The notes: generated by a model from the letters alone, not told the origin. A DNA stretch of 64,000 nucleotides from Verrucomicrobiota bacterium (GCA_016200005.1 JACQFP010000084.1:1-64000), one strand, 5' to 3'. Numbered from the stretch's first letter, positions 1-10,651 are shown. Numbers and translations: made by a program.

Positions 1-534
1 CTCCCCGTTTGAGTAGAGCACAAGAATGTCGTGATTATTTGGCAGGCTGCGAAAAGCAAGGCTCTTTGCAGTTGTCCGCTTCCAAATGATTTCGTTGCGG
101 AAATTTTCTTTTCCTAAAATCGCATCGCACAGCAGCTTGAGATAATGCGACGCCGTCGGATCGCAGTGCAGGTAAAGCGAGCCGGTGGGTTTGAGCACGC
201 GGCGCAGTTCCACCAGTCGCGGCGCCATCATCGCGAGGTAGGCCATCATGTCGTTCGTGCCGAGAAAGGTTTTGAACGCCTGCATGACCTCGCTGACTTT
301 GCCGGGCTGAAGAATCAGTTCTTCATAAACGCGCTGGCTTTCCTGGTTCCAAGTCCACGTGTCCTCGAAGGCGCGAATCTGGCTGGCGGCGGCGCTGCCG
401 TCCTTTTCCTGAAAGAAGGCGTTGTAGTTCTGCGCGGAGTTAAAGGGCGGATCGAGATAAACGAGGTCCACCGTCTCGTCCTTGAGATAGCGGCGCATGA
501 TGTCGAGGTTGTCGCCGTAATAAAGCGTGCCCAT
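1..534 (-). CDS. Site-specific DNA methyltransferase (adenine/cytosine-N), 5' part, cut by window edge
   Basis: Read on the minus strand from the ATG at 534, 178 codons stay open to the left edge. The protein begins MGTLYYGDNLDIM and has DPPFNSAQNY at residues 28-37. DPPF is catalytic motif IV of the N6-adenine/N4-cytosine amino-methyltransferases, and its early position fits the beta-type order, with the SAM-binding motif expected later and outside the window. The stretch GSLYLHCDPTASHYLK further on is usual in type III-like and orphan methylases of this group. It would methylate DNA, either as the modification half of a restriction system or alone; no restriction gene is visible. The family call is firm, the target is unknown. 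Confidence 0.85.
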   Translation of the reverse strand, partial: MGTLYYGDNLDIMRRYLKDETVDLVYLDPPFNSAQNYNAFFQEKDGSAAASQIRAFEDTWTWNQESQRVYEELILQPGKVSEVMQAFKTFLGTNDMMAYLAMMAPRLVELRRVLKPTGSLYLHCDPTASHYLKLLCDAILGKENFRNEIIWKRTTAKSLAFRSLPNNHDILVLYSNGE

Positions 535-825
535 GCGCGCAGGCTAACCACTGCCCATGAAAGAATCAACGGAGAAGGAATCGCAGCAGGTGAATCCATT
601 TGCCGAAGCGCAACGCGTAGCCAAGCCGGAGAAGCAGACGGAGTTGATTTGGGTTTTGCTCCGCCGCAATCCTGCGTTCAAATGGTCACGCCGTAACGCA
701 GCGATTCGGATGGATTGGGGAGCGCTCGCGTCTTGTGGGCTGTCGTTGCTGTCCCGGCGACGACTTTCACAGTCAAACTTCTTCCGCGATAAATAGTGCC
801 GGAGAGTTGGAGTAACGGGAGTGCC

Positions 826-1806
826 TCAAGGTCTGAATTTCAGCGAATTCAACGCCGTTTGTTGCGCCAATTTTGGGTCGAAATCCGTTGAATCCTGGTA
901 GAAATACGAAATGCGACCGTCGGTCCACAGGGGACCCCAACTGTGCAAGAAGAACATCTCTTGTATCTTGATCCAGCGTGCGGAGCCGTCCATGAAGAGC
1001 TGGTTGCCGCCCACCGGTATCTTGGAGCTTGGGCCGTGATGTGGCGGCATGTCCTTAAAGGCGGTGTCGCGTCCGCCACCCCATTGATTATCCACCTTTA
1101 AGATGGCGTCCGCGGCGAGCACCCAGTGAGCGCGAGCTTGCGAGGCTTTGACGGGACTGCGAGAAGGGATCCCGCCCGGGAACGCCGGATTGCCCCAGGT
1201 CTGAATCCCTCCGAAATATTGAAAGCCGATCAGCCACTGATCATAAACAGCTTCATACTGAGGGAAGGTGGGGCGGTTGGGACAAGTCCAAATCTGGCCG
1301 ACGGTGGAATTGGAGTAGATGATCAAGGCGACCGACTGGGCGGCCTTGCGTTCGGGCGGGTTCAGAGCGATCTGGACCACGGCGCCTCGGGCCTCCAGGA
1401 CCTTGTCCTCATTGTCGTGCGCGTAGATGGTGACCCCAAGGCCGATTTGCCTGAGATTGTTGAGGCAGCCAGTTCGCTTGGCGCTTTCCTTGGCACGCCC
1501 CAAGGCTGGGAGCAGCAAGGCGGCCAGGATTGCGATGATCGCGATGACGACGAGCAATTCAATTAGAGTGAAAGCGAACCCGGCGTTTCTTCCCCCGATT
1601 GTAAAGTTGAATGGGCGCTCAACCGCGGGTGTACCCAACACGTCGTCTGCTGGAAGTTGAAAGATGATGGATGGATAGGAAGTCGGTTTTGATGCCGCGT
1701 GGTTCCGTGAGCATTGCTTCCCGCCGGTGGTCATACGCTGAAACTGCGCCTGGCTGTTTTCAGCGTCAAGTGTCCGTTTCTGCTGTTCGGATTCTGCTCT
1801 TTTCAC
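826..1806 (-). CDS. Prepilin-type N-terminal cleavage/methylation domain protein (DUF1559-like)
   Basis: The reading frame holds 326 codons. The recognisable part starts near residue 77 with [20 protein letters not shown], the hydrophobic helix of type IV pilin/pseudopilin-like proteins with Glu at +5; the residue before the Phe is Ala rather than the usual Gly. Then follow [21 protein letters not shown] and a C-terminal part with HHGPSSK and [10 protein letters not shown], matching the DxxVH/FxDGHA-type end of the large PVC family of secreted pseudopilin-like proteins. Function is unknown. The first ~75 residues are not family-like, so the true start may lie further in, for example at the Met codon near 1734. 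Confidence 0.8.
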   Translation of the reverse strand: MKRAESEQQKRTLDAENSQAQFQRMTTGGKQCSRNHAASKPTSYPSIIFQLPADDVLGTPAVERPFNFTIGGRNAGFAFTLIELLVVIAIIAILAALLLPALGRAKESAKRTGCLNNLRQIGLGVTIYAHDNEDKVLEARGAVVQIALNPPERKAAQSVALIIYSNSTVGQIWTCPNRPTFPQYEAVYDQWLIGFQYFGGIQTWGNPAFPGGIPSRSPVKASQARAHWVLAADAILKVDNQWGGGRDTAFKDMPPHHGPSSKIPVGGNQLFMDGSARWIKIQEMFFLHSWGPLWTDGRISYFYQDSTDFDPKLAQQTALNSLKFRP

Positions 1807-1816
1807 CGCGCTTTAG

Positions 1817-1882
1817 TAAGGAGGCGCACAGCGGCCCGTATGGCGGGGCTGGCGAGCGGGCTAGAGGCGGTTGCGCTCCTTA
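1817..1882. repeat. Imperfect inverted repeat, REP-like
   Basis: The arms read TAAGGAGGCGCA (1817-1828) and TGCGCTCCTTA (1872-1882), complementary apart from one extra G, around a GC-rich centre. It lies in the spacer between the divergent genes at 1806 and 2044. A related GGAG-TGCG-CTCC hairpin follows the palindrome inside aroA, so this may be one of a family of dispersed palindromes. No coding potential is convincing here. Confidence 0.4.
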
Positions 1883-2043
1883 TTTCGCCTGTGTCGTTCC
1901 GGCAACGTCTCGCGGTTGCAGACAAAGCACCAGGAGGGCATGAACGTCGTCGGTTTGCGGAATCAGTTTTGGTTTGTTTTCAACACCGATCATTTTGCTT
2001 TCCAACCGATGCACGGGAATATATCAACCCTCCAACCCAAAAC

Positions 2044-3234
2044 ATGAGCGAGCCTGCGACCAAAGAATTACCACCACGTCTGACTTCCCTCGATGCGTAT
2101 CGCGGGCTGGTCATGTTCCTCATGATGGGCGAGGTGTTCCGCTTTTGTCGCGTGTCCGCCGCGCTGCCGGACAACGGTTTTTGGAAATTCCTTTGCCACC
2201 ACCAATCGCACGTCGCGTGGATCGGCTGTTCGCTGCACGACCTGATTCAGCCGTCGTTCTCATTCATGGTCGGCGTGGCGCTGCCCTTCTCCATCGCCAG
2301 CCGTTTCGCGCGGGGGCAGACGCGGACGCTGATGAGCCTGCACGCATTCTGGCGCGCGCTCGTGTTGATTCTGCTCGGCGTTTTCCTTCGGTCCACCAGC
2401 TCCCAACAAACCAACTGGACCTTTGATGACACGCTCACTCAAATCGGACTGGGTTATGGCTTCCTGTTTCTGCTTGGCTTTCGACCGGTGCGCGATCAAT
2501 GGATTGCGCTAGCGCTGGTGCTGGTCGGTTACTGGGCCGCGTTCGCGTTGTACTCGGTGACGCCGGACTTCGATTACGAAAAAGTCGGTGTGTCCAAGGA
2601 TTGGCCGCATTTGATGACGGGTTTTGCCGCGCATTGGAACAAGAACAGCAATCTCGCGTGGGCCTTCGACACGTGGTGGATGAATCTCTTTCCGCGTAAA
2701 AACCCGTTTCTCTACAGCGGCGGGGGCTATGCGACGCTGAGCTTCATCCCGACGCTCGGCACAATGATTCTCGGCCTCATCGCCGGCGGCATGTTGCGCA
2801 GCGAACGGGCGCCGTGGGCCAAGGTGAAATGGCTGGCCATCGCGGGCGTCATTTGTCTGGCGGCCGGCTGGCTGTGCGGCGCGCTCGGCATCTGCCCTGT
2901 GGTCAAGCGTATCTGGACACCGAGTTGGACATTGTTCAGCGGCGGTTGGTGCTTTTTGCTGCTGGCGGGCTTCTACGTGGTCGTGGACATCATTGGCCTG
3001 CGGCGACTGGCGTTTCCGCTGACCGTCATCGGTATGAACTCGATCGGCGCGTATTGCATGGCTCACTTGTTTGAAGGCTTCATCATGAAAAATCTGAAGA
3101 TCAATCTTGGCAAGGACGCCTTCGGATTTTTGGGCGACGCCTACGAACCGCTTCTCCACGGCACAGCCACGATGCTGGTCTTCTGGCTGATTCTTTACTG
3201 GATGTATCGGCGAAAAATATTTTTACGGATTTAG
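2044..3234 (+). CDS. Heparan-alpha-glucosaminide N-acetyltransferase-like membrane protein (DUF5009/COG4299)
   Basis: A protein of 396 residues starting [21 protein letters not shown]. The segment [14 protein letters not shown] opens the first membrane helix and is the typical start of the YeiB/HGSNAT acyltransferase group. About ten hydrophobic segments follow and the end is [16 protein letters not shown]-type proteins move acetyl groups across a membrane onto amino sugars; the bacterial substrates are mostly unknown. The frame is open upstream to 1714, but that extension is not family-like, so the ATG at 2044 is preferred. It stands alone between a minus-strand prepilin-like gene and a minus-strand cytochrome gene. 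Confidence 0.85.
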   Translation: MSEPATKELPPRLTSLDAYRGLVMFLMMGEVFRFCRVSAALPDNGFWKFLCHHQSHVAWIGCSLHDLIQPSFSFMVGVALPFSIASRFARGQTRTLMSLHAFWRALVLILLGVFLRSTSSQQTNWTFDDTLTQIGLGYGFLFLLGFRPVRDQWIALALVLVGYWAAFALYSVTPDFDYEKVGVSKDWPHLMTGFAAHWNKNSNLAWAFDTWWMNLFPRKNPFLYSGGGYATLSFIPTLGTMILGLIAGGMLRSERAPWAKVKWLAIAGVICLAAGWLCGALGICPVVKRIWTPSWTLFSGGWCFLLLAGFYVVVDIIGLRRLAFPLTVIGMNSIGAYCMAHLFEGFIMKNLKINLGKDAFGFLGDAYEPLLHGTATMLVFWLILYWMYRRKIFLRI

Positions 3235-3245
3235 CGCCGCACAAT

Positions 3246-6200
3246 CTATCGAACGCCCGCTGCGGCTTGGGAAGCCAGTTTCCGGACGTGCAGCAACACG
3301 GGAAGCGACGTTTGTTTGCCGACTTGATTCTCGACGGCGAAACACAGGCGGTCGGTTTCGGGCACCCATTTGGCGGCGGTCAGAAAAATCTCCCGGTCGT
3401 TCTGGTCCTTGGGAATCAATACGCCGTTGAGACCGATGTTATCGACGATCACGCCATGCGGCAGGTTATCGACAGTGAAAGTGATCAGGTCGTCGTGACC
3501 GTTACGCCGGACTTTGAGCCAGCCGGGAACGGTTTGGCCGGGCGCAATCGTGATTTCCAGTGGTTTGGTTGCATTGGTCGTCGCCGTGGAAACCGGCGTG
3601 GTTGAAGCATCGGGTTCGAGCGCGACGAACAACTTCGGCTTCTCGCCCAGTTTGATTTTGCCGAGGTTATTCACTTCCTTTGTGACAGGCTTGCCGTCAA
3701 TCGTCGCGGTCGCCGTCACCATTGTCATTTCGGCGTTGGTTTCGTAGGGTTGCGGCGCGTCGGGTACGGCGTTGATCGTGCCCTTGGCTTCAGCATGGCC
3801 GGCTTGAATAACCAGCGGCGTCGAGACGCTGAAACCCGGCGGCAGACCGCTGATGTCCACTTTGATTTCGCCGTCAAATCCATCTGCTCGATCCGCACTC
3901 ACAGAAAACTCCTGACCGCTGCCGGCGCTGACAGTCGGATTCGCGCCGTTGAGGGTCACGGCAAAATCGGGTTTGGCGTCGCGAACCGTCAGCCGATACG
4001 CGAACCGTTCACCGCCGTATCCCCTCGTGTCAGTGACGCGGACGAGATACGAACCATCCGCCGGCGCGGTGAAAAGAAGTTTCGAATCCGAACCGAGCTT
4101 GCGGTCGGCATCATCGTCATTGGCGTAGTAGAGCGTGAAGACCGGCAGGCCGTTGGCGACGAGTTTCGCGCCGGGCGGATGGGGCTCGACGATGTAGCAC
4201 GGTTCGTCATTCGCGTGGGCCGTCGCGCTGGTGTCAAAATAATCGCGGCGCTTGCCATTGGAGGTGTAGAATTGAAAGCCGGAGTCCGGTCCTTGCGGCA
4301 TGCGAAAGATTTTGCAGACTTCGCCCTGGAGATACATCAACTGATTCAACTCCATTTCCCGCCAGTTCTCGACACGGCAGTCGGTCGTATTTGAATCAAT
4401 AGGTCGGAAGGTGACTTGCGAATCGCGGACTGCCTGAAGCAACAGCCGCTCCACGGGTTTTCCGTCGGCGTGCAGGACTTCGATCTTCGTGTCGATGGGT
4501 GACCCGCGTCGCGCGGCGGCGGTCTCGATGCTCCAGGTTTTTCCCGCCTTGGAATCAAACTGGAACAGATCGACGTCAGTCGATTGTCCCTTCGCGATCG
4601 CCCAGATTCGGCCGTTGACCGAGCAAGGAGCGAGAATTTTCATCGCCTGGCCGGGCGCATCATTCGGTTCAGCCTCGATCAACTCCGGGCCATCGCCCAC
4701 CAACACTTTGAATGTACCCCGGCTGCGGAATATCTCCGGATCAATCGGAACGCCAACACCGCCTTGCACGACTGGCATCGCGTTCAGCTTCACGGTCTTT
4801 GCATTGCGCGCGGCACGCGGCTTGGTAGGAACCATATTTGATGTCGTTTCGTTCGCGCTGCCGGCGTTAACGCGAACTTTCGGTTGGGGCGGAAGATTGT
4901 AACCAATCAACTTCACTTCACTTTCGACGTTTGCCGGTACACTCAACGGAAAACAGCCAACGACCATTGGGAACGCACCCATCGATAGCCGGTAAAAATT
5001 CTCTTTTCCGCCGGCGGCCATTTCGTCGCCGATGCGCACGCGGTAGCGGCCGGTGGTCGGAATCTTGAACGCGAGCAACGGATCACCGCCGTCGAAACCG
5101 TTGTTGTGGTCCAGCACCGCGCCTTTGGCATTGAGCAACGTCAGCGCGGCATTGGCTTTCGAGCCAATACTCTTTGCGTTAAGATCGAAGACTACCGTCT
5201 GCCCGCCCTTGGTTTCGAAATCGATTTCGTCGGTGTCGCCCATCGGGTCGAGCGTTCCCCAGAAGGTCACGGGCAATTTCAAAACGCTTTGATTGGTCTT
5301 GCTGGCAGCGCTTTCGTAGGCCTGTGGCAGATCATCGACATATAATTTGAGCTTGCCGCTTTCACCGGCAGCGTTGGCGACGGAGAATTCGTAGCCGCCA
5401 CGCGTTAGATTGGTCTTGGCGGTGACTTGCATCCAGGCTTCGTTCTCAGTTGCCGGACTGTCACTCAAAATCACCGCCGTCAATTTCGAGTTTTGAAATT
5501 TCACCTCAGTCAACCCGGCGAGGTTCGCGCCGATCAATTTGATCTTGGCGTTGACTCCGCGCTGAATGCCGCGCGGTTCAGCTTGCTTGAGTTCCGGCTT
5601 GGGCGGCGGCATCGCCTTCCCGGTTGCAGCGTCATAAAACCCCAACGAACCGTCGAGCCGGCCGGCGATGATCATTTTTTTGTCGGCGGCGAAAGCCAGC
5701 GCAGGCGACCAGTCGGGTTGTTTCTCCAGCACCAGTTGTTCTTTGATCTCAGCACCGTCCCACAATTTGATCGTGCGATCCTCGGCGCTTGACAGCAGCG
5801 TCTTGCCGTCGGGCGAAAAGATGAGATTCAAGATGGCGCCTTCGTGCGCGAACTTGGAATCGAGGATCGGGTTGGTGGTTTCCGCTGCTGTCTCGGTGAT
5901 TTGCCAGATGCGGATGCGACTATCGACACCACCTGCGATGAGCCGTTTGCCGTCCGGACTGAAGGCGACGGCGTAAAGTTCCTTGAGCGATTGTGAAAGC
6001 GTGTCGCGGCGTTCGCCGGTGGCCACGTCCCACAGTTTCACGGTGCGGTCGGCACTGGCGCTGGCGAGAATCTTGCCATCCGGCCGGAACGCCAGATCAA
6101 ACACGCAGCCATTGTGGCCAGAAAGGGTTTTGATTTCCTCGCCAGTTTCAACTTTCCACAGTTTGATCTTTTGATCGTAACTGCCGGTCGCGAGAATTTT

Positions 6201-6941
6201 TCCATCAGGAGACAACGCGATGGAGTAGAGGGCGTCTTTGTGGCCTTCCAACGTGCGAACCAACGTGCCATCGGACACCTTCCACTGGCGCACCTCCCCG
6301 AACAATCCCGGCTCTCCGGCCGCGGCAAACAATTGAGCGCCGTCGGCAGAAAACACGACGGCGTTCACGTTGCCACGATGTCCAGTGAGTGTCCGGACCA
6401 CGTTTTGGTTGTCTGCGGAACGCAACTCGACTTCGCCGTAGCGCGCCACAGCAATGAGTTTCGGCTCGGGCGCGTAGGCGAGGGCGTTGATCGACATGCG
6501 CGGTTTCACTTTTGGAGTGATCTTCGGCACCACCAGTTGTCGCGCGATGGCTTTGCCTTCGGGCGGGGCGTGGGCGCCGGCGTCGATCCAAGCTTTGATC
6601 GCAGCGATTTCATCCGGTTCGAGTTTTTTGCGTTTACCGGGCGGCATGATTTTCTTTTTCCCTTCGCGCTCGACCTTGCCTTCGATCATTTTCACCAGGA
6701 GACTCTCGGCGCTTTTGCCCGGCACGATTACGGCGCCGGTTTCGCCCCCTCTTGTCAGCGTTTCAAAACTTTCAAGCACCAGCTTTGCTTCCGGGTCCTG
6801 CGCCGCGTGGCAATCGAGGCAATGTTTGAAGAAAATCGCGTCCACAGCAGCGTAGTCGTTGGCTGGCTTTGCGTCGGCGCCGCGCGCGTTGAGGGAAACC
6901 AACGCGCCGACAAGTATCGCAATGAAGAATTGCACGAACAT
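3246..6941 (-). CDS. Secreted PVC-type c-type cytochrome fused to WD40 repeats
   Basis: The protein has about 1231 residues. The signal peptide MFVQFFIAILVGALVSL is followed by a cytochrome segment with HCLDCH (Cys 40 and 43), VIVPGKSAESLL and KAWIDAGAH, the plan of the planctomycete-type PSC1 cytochrome domain. Residues ~150-480 contain about seven WD40 units (for example SPDGKILATGSYDQKIKLW), and the C-terminal half has beta-rich pre-peptidase-like modules. Such proteins are thought to be periplasmic electron-transfer or scaffold proteins linked to polysaccharide breakdown; no partner is adjacent. The frame is open to 6980, but the Met at 6941 gives a clean signal peptide. Confidence 0.85.
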   Translation of the reverse strand: MFVQFFIAILVGALVSLNARGADAKPANDYAAVDAIFFKHCLDCHAAQDPEAKLVLESFETLTRGGETGAVIVPGKSAESLLVKMIEGKVEREGKKKIMPPGKRKKLEPDEIAAIKAWIDAGAHAPPEGKAIARQLVVPKITPKVKPRMSINALAYAPEPKLIAVARYGEVELRSADNQNVVRTLTGHRGNVNAVVFSADGAQLFAAAGEPGLFGEVRQWKVSDGTLVRTLEGHKDALYSIALSPDGKILATGSYDQKIKLWKVETGEEIKTLSGHNGCVFDLAFRPDGKILASASADRTVKLWDVATGERRDTLSQSLKELYAVAFSPDGKRLIAGGVDSRIRIWQITETAAETTNPILDSKFAHEGAILNLIFSPDGKTLLSSAEDRTIKLWDGAEIKEQLVLEKQPDWSPALAFAADKKMIIAGRLDGSLGFYDAATGKAMPPPKPELKQAEPRGIQRGVNAKIKLIGANLAGLTEVKFQNSKLTAVILSDSPATENEAWMQVTAKTNLTRGGYEFSVANAAGESGKLKLYVDDLPQAYESAASKTNQSVLKLPVTFWGTLDPMGDTDEIDFETKGGQTVVFDLNAKSIGSKANAALTLLNAKGAVLDHNNGFDGGDPLLAFKIPTTGRYRVRIGDEMAAGGKENFYRLSMGAFPMVVGCFPLSVPANVESEVKLIGYNLPPQPKVRVNAGSANETTSNMVPTKPRAARNAKTVKLNAMPVVQGGVGVPIDPEIFRSRGTFKVLVGDGPELIEAEPNDAPGQAMKILAPCSVNGRIWAIAKGQSTDVDLFQFDSKAGKTWSIETAAARRGSPIDTKIEVLHADGKPVERLLLQAVRDSQVTFRPIDSNTTDCRVENWREMELNQLMYLQGEVCKIFRMPQGPDSGFQFYTSNGKRRDYFDTSATAHANDEPCYIVEPHPPGAKLVANGLPVFTLYYANDDDADRKLGSDSKLLFTAPADGSYLVRVTDTRGYGGERFAYRLTVRDAKPDFAVTLNGANPTVSAGSGQEFSVSADRADGFDGEIKVDISGLPPGFSVSTPLVIQAGHAEAKGTINAVPDAPQPYETNAEMTMVTATATIDGKPVTKEVNNLGKIKLGEKPKLFVALEPDASTTPVSTATTNATKPLEITIAPGQTVPGWLKVRRNGHDDLITFTVDNLPHGVIVDNIGLNGVLIPKDQNDREIFLTAAKWVPETDRLCFAVENQVGKQTSLPVLLHVRKLASQAAAGVR

Positions 6942-7029
6942 GATTGGGTGCTTACTTAGCACAAAGCCGAAACCCAACAAAGACCAAAAAGTTCCCCACC
7001 TGCGATTGAACTTCTGTTAACATGTGCGC

Positions 7030-8007
7030 ATGGCGCGGCAGTTCACCATTGGCATTGTGAGCGATATTCATTACGCCGGCGCGGCGGAGAAAGCGCGCGG
7101 CAACGATTTCGAGTTCCTTGGTGTCACCAACCCTTTGCAGCGATTGGTAGCCCGCGCCTATCGCCACTTCATCTGGTTGCGCTATCCGATGGGTCACAAT
7201 CATCTGCTGGACGAGTTCCTGAAACGGATGGATTCACCCGATTACGTCATTGCCAATGGCGATTACTCATGCAACTCCGCGTTTGTGGGCGTGAGCGATG
7301 ACGCCGCCTGCCTGAGCGCGCGGGAATGCCTGGAAAAACTACGCAACAAATTCGGCGAGAACTTTCAGGCGAGCTTCGGCGACCACGAACTCGGCAAACT
7401 GAGTTTCATGGGCGGACAGGGTGGGATGCGACTGGCGAGCTGGCATCGGGCGCAAAAGGAGTTGGGGCTGCAACCGTTTTGGCGAGTCGAACTCGGCAAT
7501 TACGTTTTGATGGGCGTGGCGTCGTCGCTCGTGGCGCTGCCCGTTTATGAACCGGACACGCTGGCGATGGAACTGGCCGAGTGGAAGGAACTGCGCGCGC
7601 AGCACCTGGAGGAAATTCGTCGTGCCTTTGCCCATCTGAAACCCGATCAACGCGTGTTGCTGTTCTGTCACGACCCGACCGCACTTCCGTTTCTTTGGCA
7701 GGACGAAAGTGTGCGCAGCAAACTTCCGCAAGTCGAACAAACAATCATCGGCCACCTGCACACGAATCTGATTTTCTGGAAGAGCCGGTTGCTGGCCGGG
7801 ATGCCGATGATTCCATTCCTCGGCCACACGACGAGACGGCTGACCGCGGCGTTGCACGAAGCACGCCACTGGCGACCATTCAACGTGCGACTCTGTCCCT
7901 CGCTGGCGGGAATTGAACTCCTGAAGGACGGCGGCTATTACACCGCCGGACTGGATGCCGACGCGCAACAGCCGGCGCGCTTTCATTTTCATCGTCTTGC
8001 GCGTTAA
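7030..8007 (+). CDS. Calcineurin-like metallophosphoesterase
   Basis: A 325-residue protein starting MARQFTIGIVSDIHY. It carries the full metallophosphatase set in order: SDIHY (metal ligands Asp and His), NGDYSCN (in place of GDxxD), FGDHE (for GNHD/E), LLFCHDP and IGHLHTN (for GHTH). A dinuclear metal site hydrolysing phosphoesters is therefore expected. The conserved Asp in NGDY and the His residues are present. The substrate cannot be read from sequence; the size and cytosolic look fit the UDP-diacylglucosamine/nucleotide phosphatase range, but that is only a guess. A GTG at 7024 is a possible alternative start. It is divergent from the cytochrome gene. Confidence 0.85.
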   Translation: MARQFTIGIVSDIHYAGAAEKARGNDFEFLGVTNPLQRLVARAYRHFIWLRYPMGHNHLLDEFLKRMDSPDYVIANGDYSCNSAFVGVSDDAACLSARECLEKLRNKFGENFQASFGDHELGKLSFMGGQGGMRLASWHRAQKELGLQPFWRVELGNYVLMGVASSLVALPVYEPDTLAMELAEWKELRAQHLEEIRRAFAHLKPDQRVLLFCHDPTALPFLWQDESVRSKLPQVEQTIIGHLHTNLIFWKSRLLAGMPMIPFLGHTTRRLTAALHEARHWRPFNVRLCPSLAGIELLKDGGYYTAGLDADAQQPARFHFHRLAR

Positions 8008-8075
8008 AGAGCACCAAGGCAAATTTGCAACCACACCGCCGATCCGTTCGGGCAAACCCTTTCCTCAAGAGCAGG

Positions 8076-10256
8076 TTATCCGCCGAGCAGCAACGACGGT
8101 TTGACTTTATCATCGCCGAGGCCAAATCGCGGAAAGGCTTTGAGCGAGAAGGTCAGGGCGACGGTGAAATCGTCCGGGCCGGTGCGGCTGTTCCGGAGGC
8201 GAAAAGTCAGGGCCGCCGTCCAACTGCGCAGGTCGCGGTAGAGCGTGTACATCTGTTCCTCCATGACGCCGTCGCGTAATTCGTAATAGTGTGTCATGCG
8301 CGCGCCCCAGTTTTCGTTCATGCGATAGTAAAGGCTGCTAGTGAGGAGACTGTTGCCGAAACCGAGTTCAGGGCCGTCCCGCAGATAGCGATGACCGACG
8401 GTCCAGCTCCAGACGTTGTTGGGTTGCAGGGTGAGCGTATGGTCGGCGATCCGCAACACTTCGCGGCTGATGTCATAGCGGGTCTGCGAATTGAACGTGA
8501 TCCAGGAACGCGGTTTTAGATCGAGGTCGGAATAAGCATCCGCAAAGGTGCCCTGGCCGGCGCGCGGATTCAGCCGCCAGTCGGTATAGACGGCCCAGTT
8601 GACGAGGTTGTCGATTCCCTCGGCGCGTTTCGTTTGCAGTTTATTTCGCAGACCGAAGCGCAAGACGTTCTGGCTGTCGATGGAATCAATCGCGTTGTAG
8701 TCCGGGAATTCTATCGGCAAGAGGCGAAGGCTGGGCGATTCGTAATCGAACTGCGGCAGTTCCAGCGGACGGCGGTTGGGTGCTGGAACATAGACGTAGT
8801 TCACAGACGGCTCGATGATGTGGCGCAGGCCGTCGGCATCCCAGAATTTGCTGCGCACGCCGCGCCAGAGTCGCGAGGCCTTGAAGGAAACTTCCGCGCC
8901 GGTGTTGAAGACGCCGCGATATTCTTCCTTGGTGACGCCGCCGGTGTCATCTGCCTCGCCGTAGTAAGTGAACCGTCCGCCGACGCGCGGCGTGAAGTTC
9001 AGCCAGCTAAAAAAAGTGTAGGGCAGGAGGATTTGGTGGAACGAGTCGGCGCGCGCCGCGGCAAAATCCGCCATGAGGATGTTGGTGTCGGCAAACTTAC
9101 GGCGGAAGTAACCGACCGAACTCTCGCTCTCGTAGTAAAAAGGCGATTCACCAAGTTGCTGGCGAAAGGCGGTGAGTTTCACATCGGGGAGGCGTTCGAC
9201 GGTTTCCTGGAAATCATTGAGGCGCGGTTGAGCCAGGACGTTCAGGCTGAAGTTGGGCCAGAGCTGATTGACTTCCACAAACGTCTTGGGCTGGACGTTG
9301 AGCCGGTAGTCGCTTTCAAAGAAATCCCGATCGACCCGTTCATCGCTCTGATAGTTGACAACGGCTTTGACGGTCAAGTTGGTGCGCAGAGTTGTTTGGT
9401 AGGAAAAAGCCGCACGCTGGCGGTCTTTATCGATGGGCAGACCGGCGGAATCAAGACCGGGCTGCCTGTCGTGGGTGTAATAATACTTGGCGGTGCCATC
9501 GCCGAAGGCTCCCAGGTGGAAATTGACATCCGGTCCATAACCAAAGCCGCGTTGCTGGCGGTAGTCCGCGTGCAGTTCGCCATCAAGTTGGTCGTTCAGA
9601 AACCAAGTGTACGTGCCCAGCACGAATGGTCCGAAGCGGCTGCGGTAGCCGGGCGTGATAAGGAACTGGTTGGCTTTGCGTCCCAACGGGCGTTTGTAGT
9701 ACGGAAAATAAAAGACCGGCACGTTCCCAACGTAAAGAAAGGCATGGTGCGCCTCAAAGTATTTGCCGGGGACAATTTTTATTTTTTTGGCGTGGATGCT
9801 TTGGGCCGGTTGGGCGATGTCATCCGTCGTGATGAAGGCGTCCGTGGCGGTGTAGGTCTGATTGGTTTGATTTCCTTCAAGACGTTCGCCCGCGGCAAAG
9901 AGCGGCGCCCGACCGGTGCGGAATGCTTCCGCTGACATATCGCGGGTCTTGAAGTTGTAGTGAATATTGTCACCGACCCAGGTTTGATCGTCGCGCTGGA
10001 TGCGGACGTGGCCCTCGGCGAAGACTTCGGTCGTCTCCTGATTCAAAGTGGCTTTGTCGGCGGTGAGGACTGCGTTGTCATATTTTAAAACAACGTCCGG
10101 GCCGGCGGTGACCAGGCCGGTCTTCAGATCGATACTGGACTCGAACTGAGGATTCAAGGATTCGACCTCCAACGCCGGTTCTTCTGGGGACTGTTGCGCG
10201 ACAGCAATCGTCATCGATACGAAGGGCAGAACAAGAATCGCGCGCAAATTTCTCAT
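8076..10256 (-). CDS. lptD: LPS-assembly outer-membrane protein LptD/OstA-like
   Basis: A protein of about 726 residues with signal peptide MRNLRAILVLPFVSMTIAVA. Residues ~45-190 form an LptA/OstA-like beta-jellyroll (DLKTGLVTAGPDVVLKYDNA, EVFAEGHVRIQ), followed by VPVFYFPYYKRPLG, typical of the entry to the LptD barrel, and then many amphipathic strands ending in FSLKAFPRFGLG. LptD forms the outer-membrane pore that inserts lipopolysaccharide, which indicates an LPS-bearing or at least diderm envelope. The frame extends to 10436, but the Met at 10256 starts the signal peptide. It is divergent from a small plus-strand gene candidate. Confidence 0.88.
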   Translation of the reverse strand: MRNLRAILVLPFVSMTIAVAQQSPEEPALEVESLNPQFESSIDLKTGLVTAGPDVVLKYDNAVLTADKATLNQETTEVFAEGHVRIQRDDQTWVGDNIHYNFKTRDMSAEAFRTGRAPLFAAGERLEGNQTNQTYTATDAFITTDDIAQPAQSIHAKKIKIVPGKYFEAHHAFLYVGNVPVFYFPYYKRPLGRKANQFLITPGYRSRFGPFVLGTYTWFLNDQLDGELHADYRQQRGFGYGPDVNFHLGAFGDGTAKYYYTHDRQPGLDSAGLPIDKDRQRAAFSYQTTLRTNLTVKAVVNYQSDERVDRDFFESDYRLNVQPKTFVEVNQLWPNFSLNVLAQPRLNDFQETVERLPDVKLTAFRQQLGESPFYYESESSVGYFRRKFADTNILMADFAAARADSFHQILLPYTFFSWLNFTPRVGGRFTYYGEADDTGGVTKEEYRGVFNTGAEVSFKASRLWRGVRSKFWDADGLRHIIEPSVNYVYVPAPNRRPLELPQFDYESPSLRLLPIEFPDYNAIDSIDSQNVLRFGLRNKLQTKRAEGIDNLVNWAVYTDWRLNPRAGQGTFADAYSDLDLKPRSWITFNSQTRYDISREVLRIADHTLTLQPNNVWSWTVGHRYLRDGPELGFGNSLLTSSLYYRMNENWGARMTHYYELRDGVMEEQMYTLYRDLRSWTAALTFRLRNSRTGPDDFTVALTFSLKAFPRFGLGDDKVKPSLLLGG

Positions 10257-10420
10257 CAGGTGGGCAGAGCTAAACAGAGGGCGTTCGAGCTGCCAAGTGG
10301 GATTTGCTTTGATATGGGGTTGAGTTCGGTTCGAGTCAGCACCGGCTTGAGTTGTCGGAAGCCTCAACTTTCTCCAGCGGAATTCGCCCTTGGCATACGA
10401 ACCGCTTGTCTTGGTTCGTG

Positions 10421-10651
10421 ATGAAGAATATGGCAACTAAAGTACAACTGATGAAGATTTTGAAAGAAACGTGTCCCTTGCCGCGCGACTCAGTCCGCCG
10501 CGCCCCGGCCACCGCGGCGGCGCTCTACATGTTGCAGTTGCGTTCCCATGTCCTCGAGACCACTTCACCCAAATTCAGATTGACTGTCTCCGTCGAGCCG
10601 GCCAACGGCACGGAATTCCATCCGCAGCCCGTGAAGATCATCCATCGCTGA
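10421..10651 (+). CDS. Small hypothetical protein
   Basis: A 76-residue frame starting MKNMATKVQLMKILKETC and ending KIIHR. It is basic, has no membrane segment and resembles no family I recognise. There is no strong ribosome-binding site before the ATG. It lies between lptD (divergent) and the DUF4230 gene, and could be real or accidental. Confidence 0.35.
   Translation: MKNMATKVQLMKILKETCPLPRDSVRRAPATAAALYMLQLRSHVLETTSPKFRLTVSVEPANGTEFHPQPVKIIHR

Noticed and set aside
557-796. A 79-residue plus-strand frame after the methyltransferase start
   Set aside because: No ribosome site, no family features and scrambled composition; treated as spacer.
8634-9935. A long plus-strand frame opposite lptD
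   Set aside because: It is the antisense shadow of a clear LptD protein; its composition follows the GC-rich third codon positions of the real gene.
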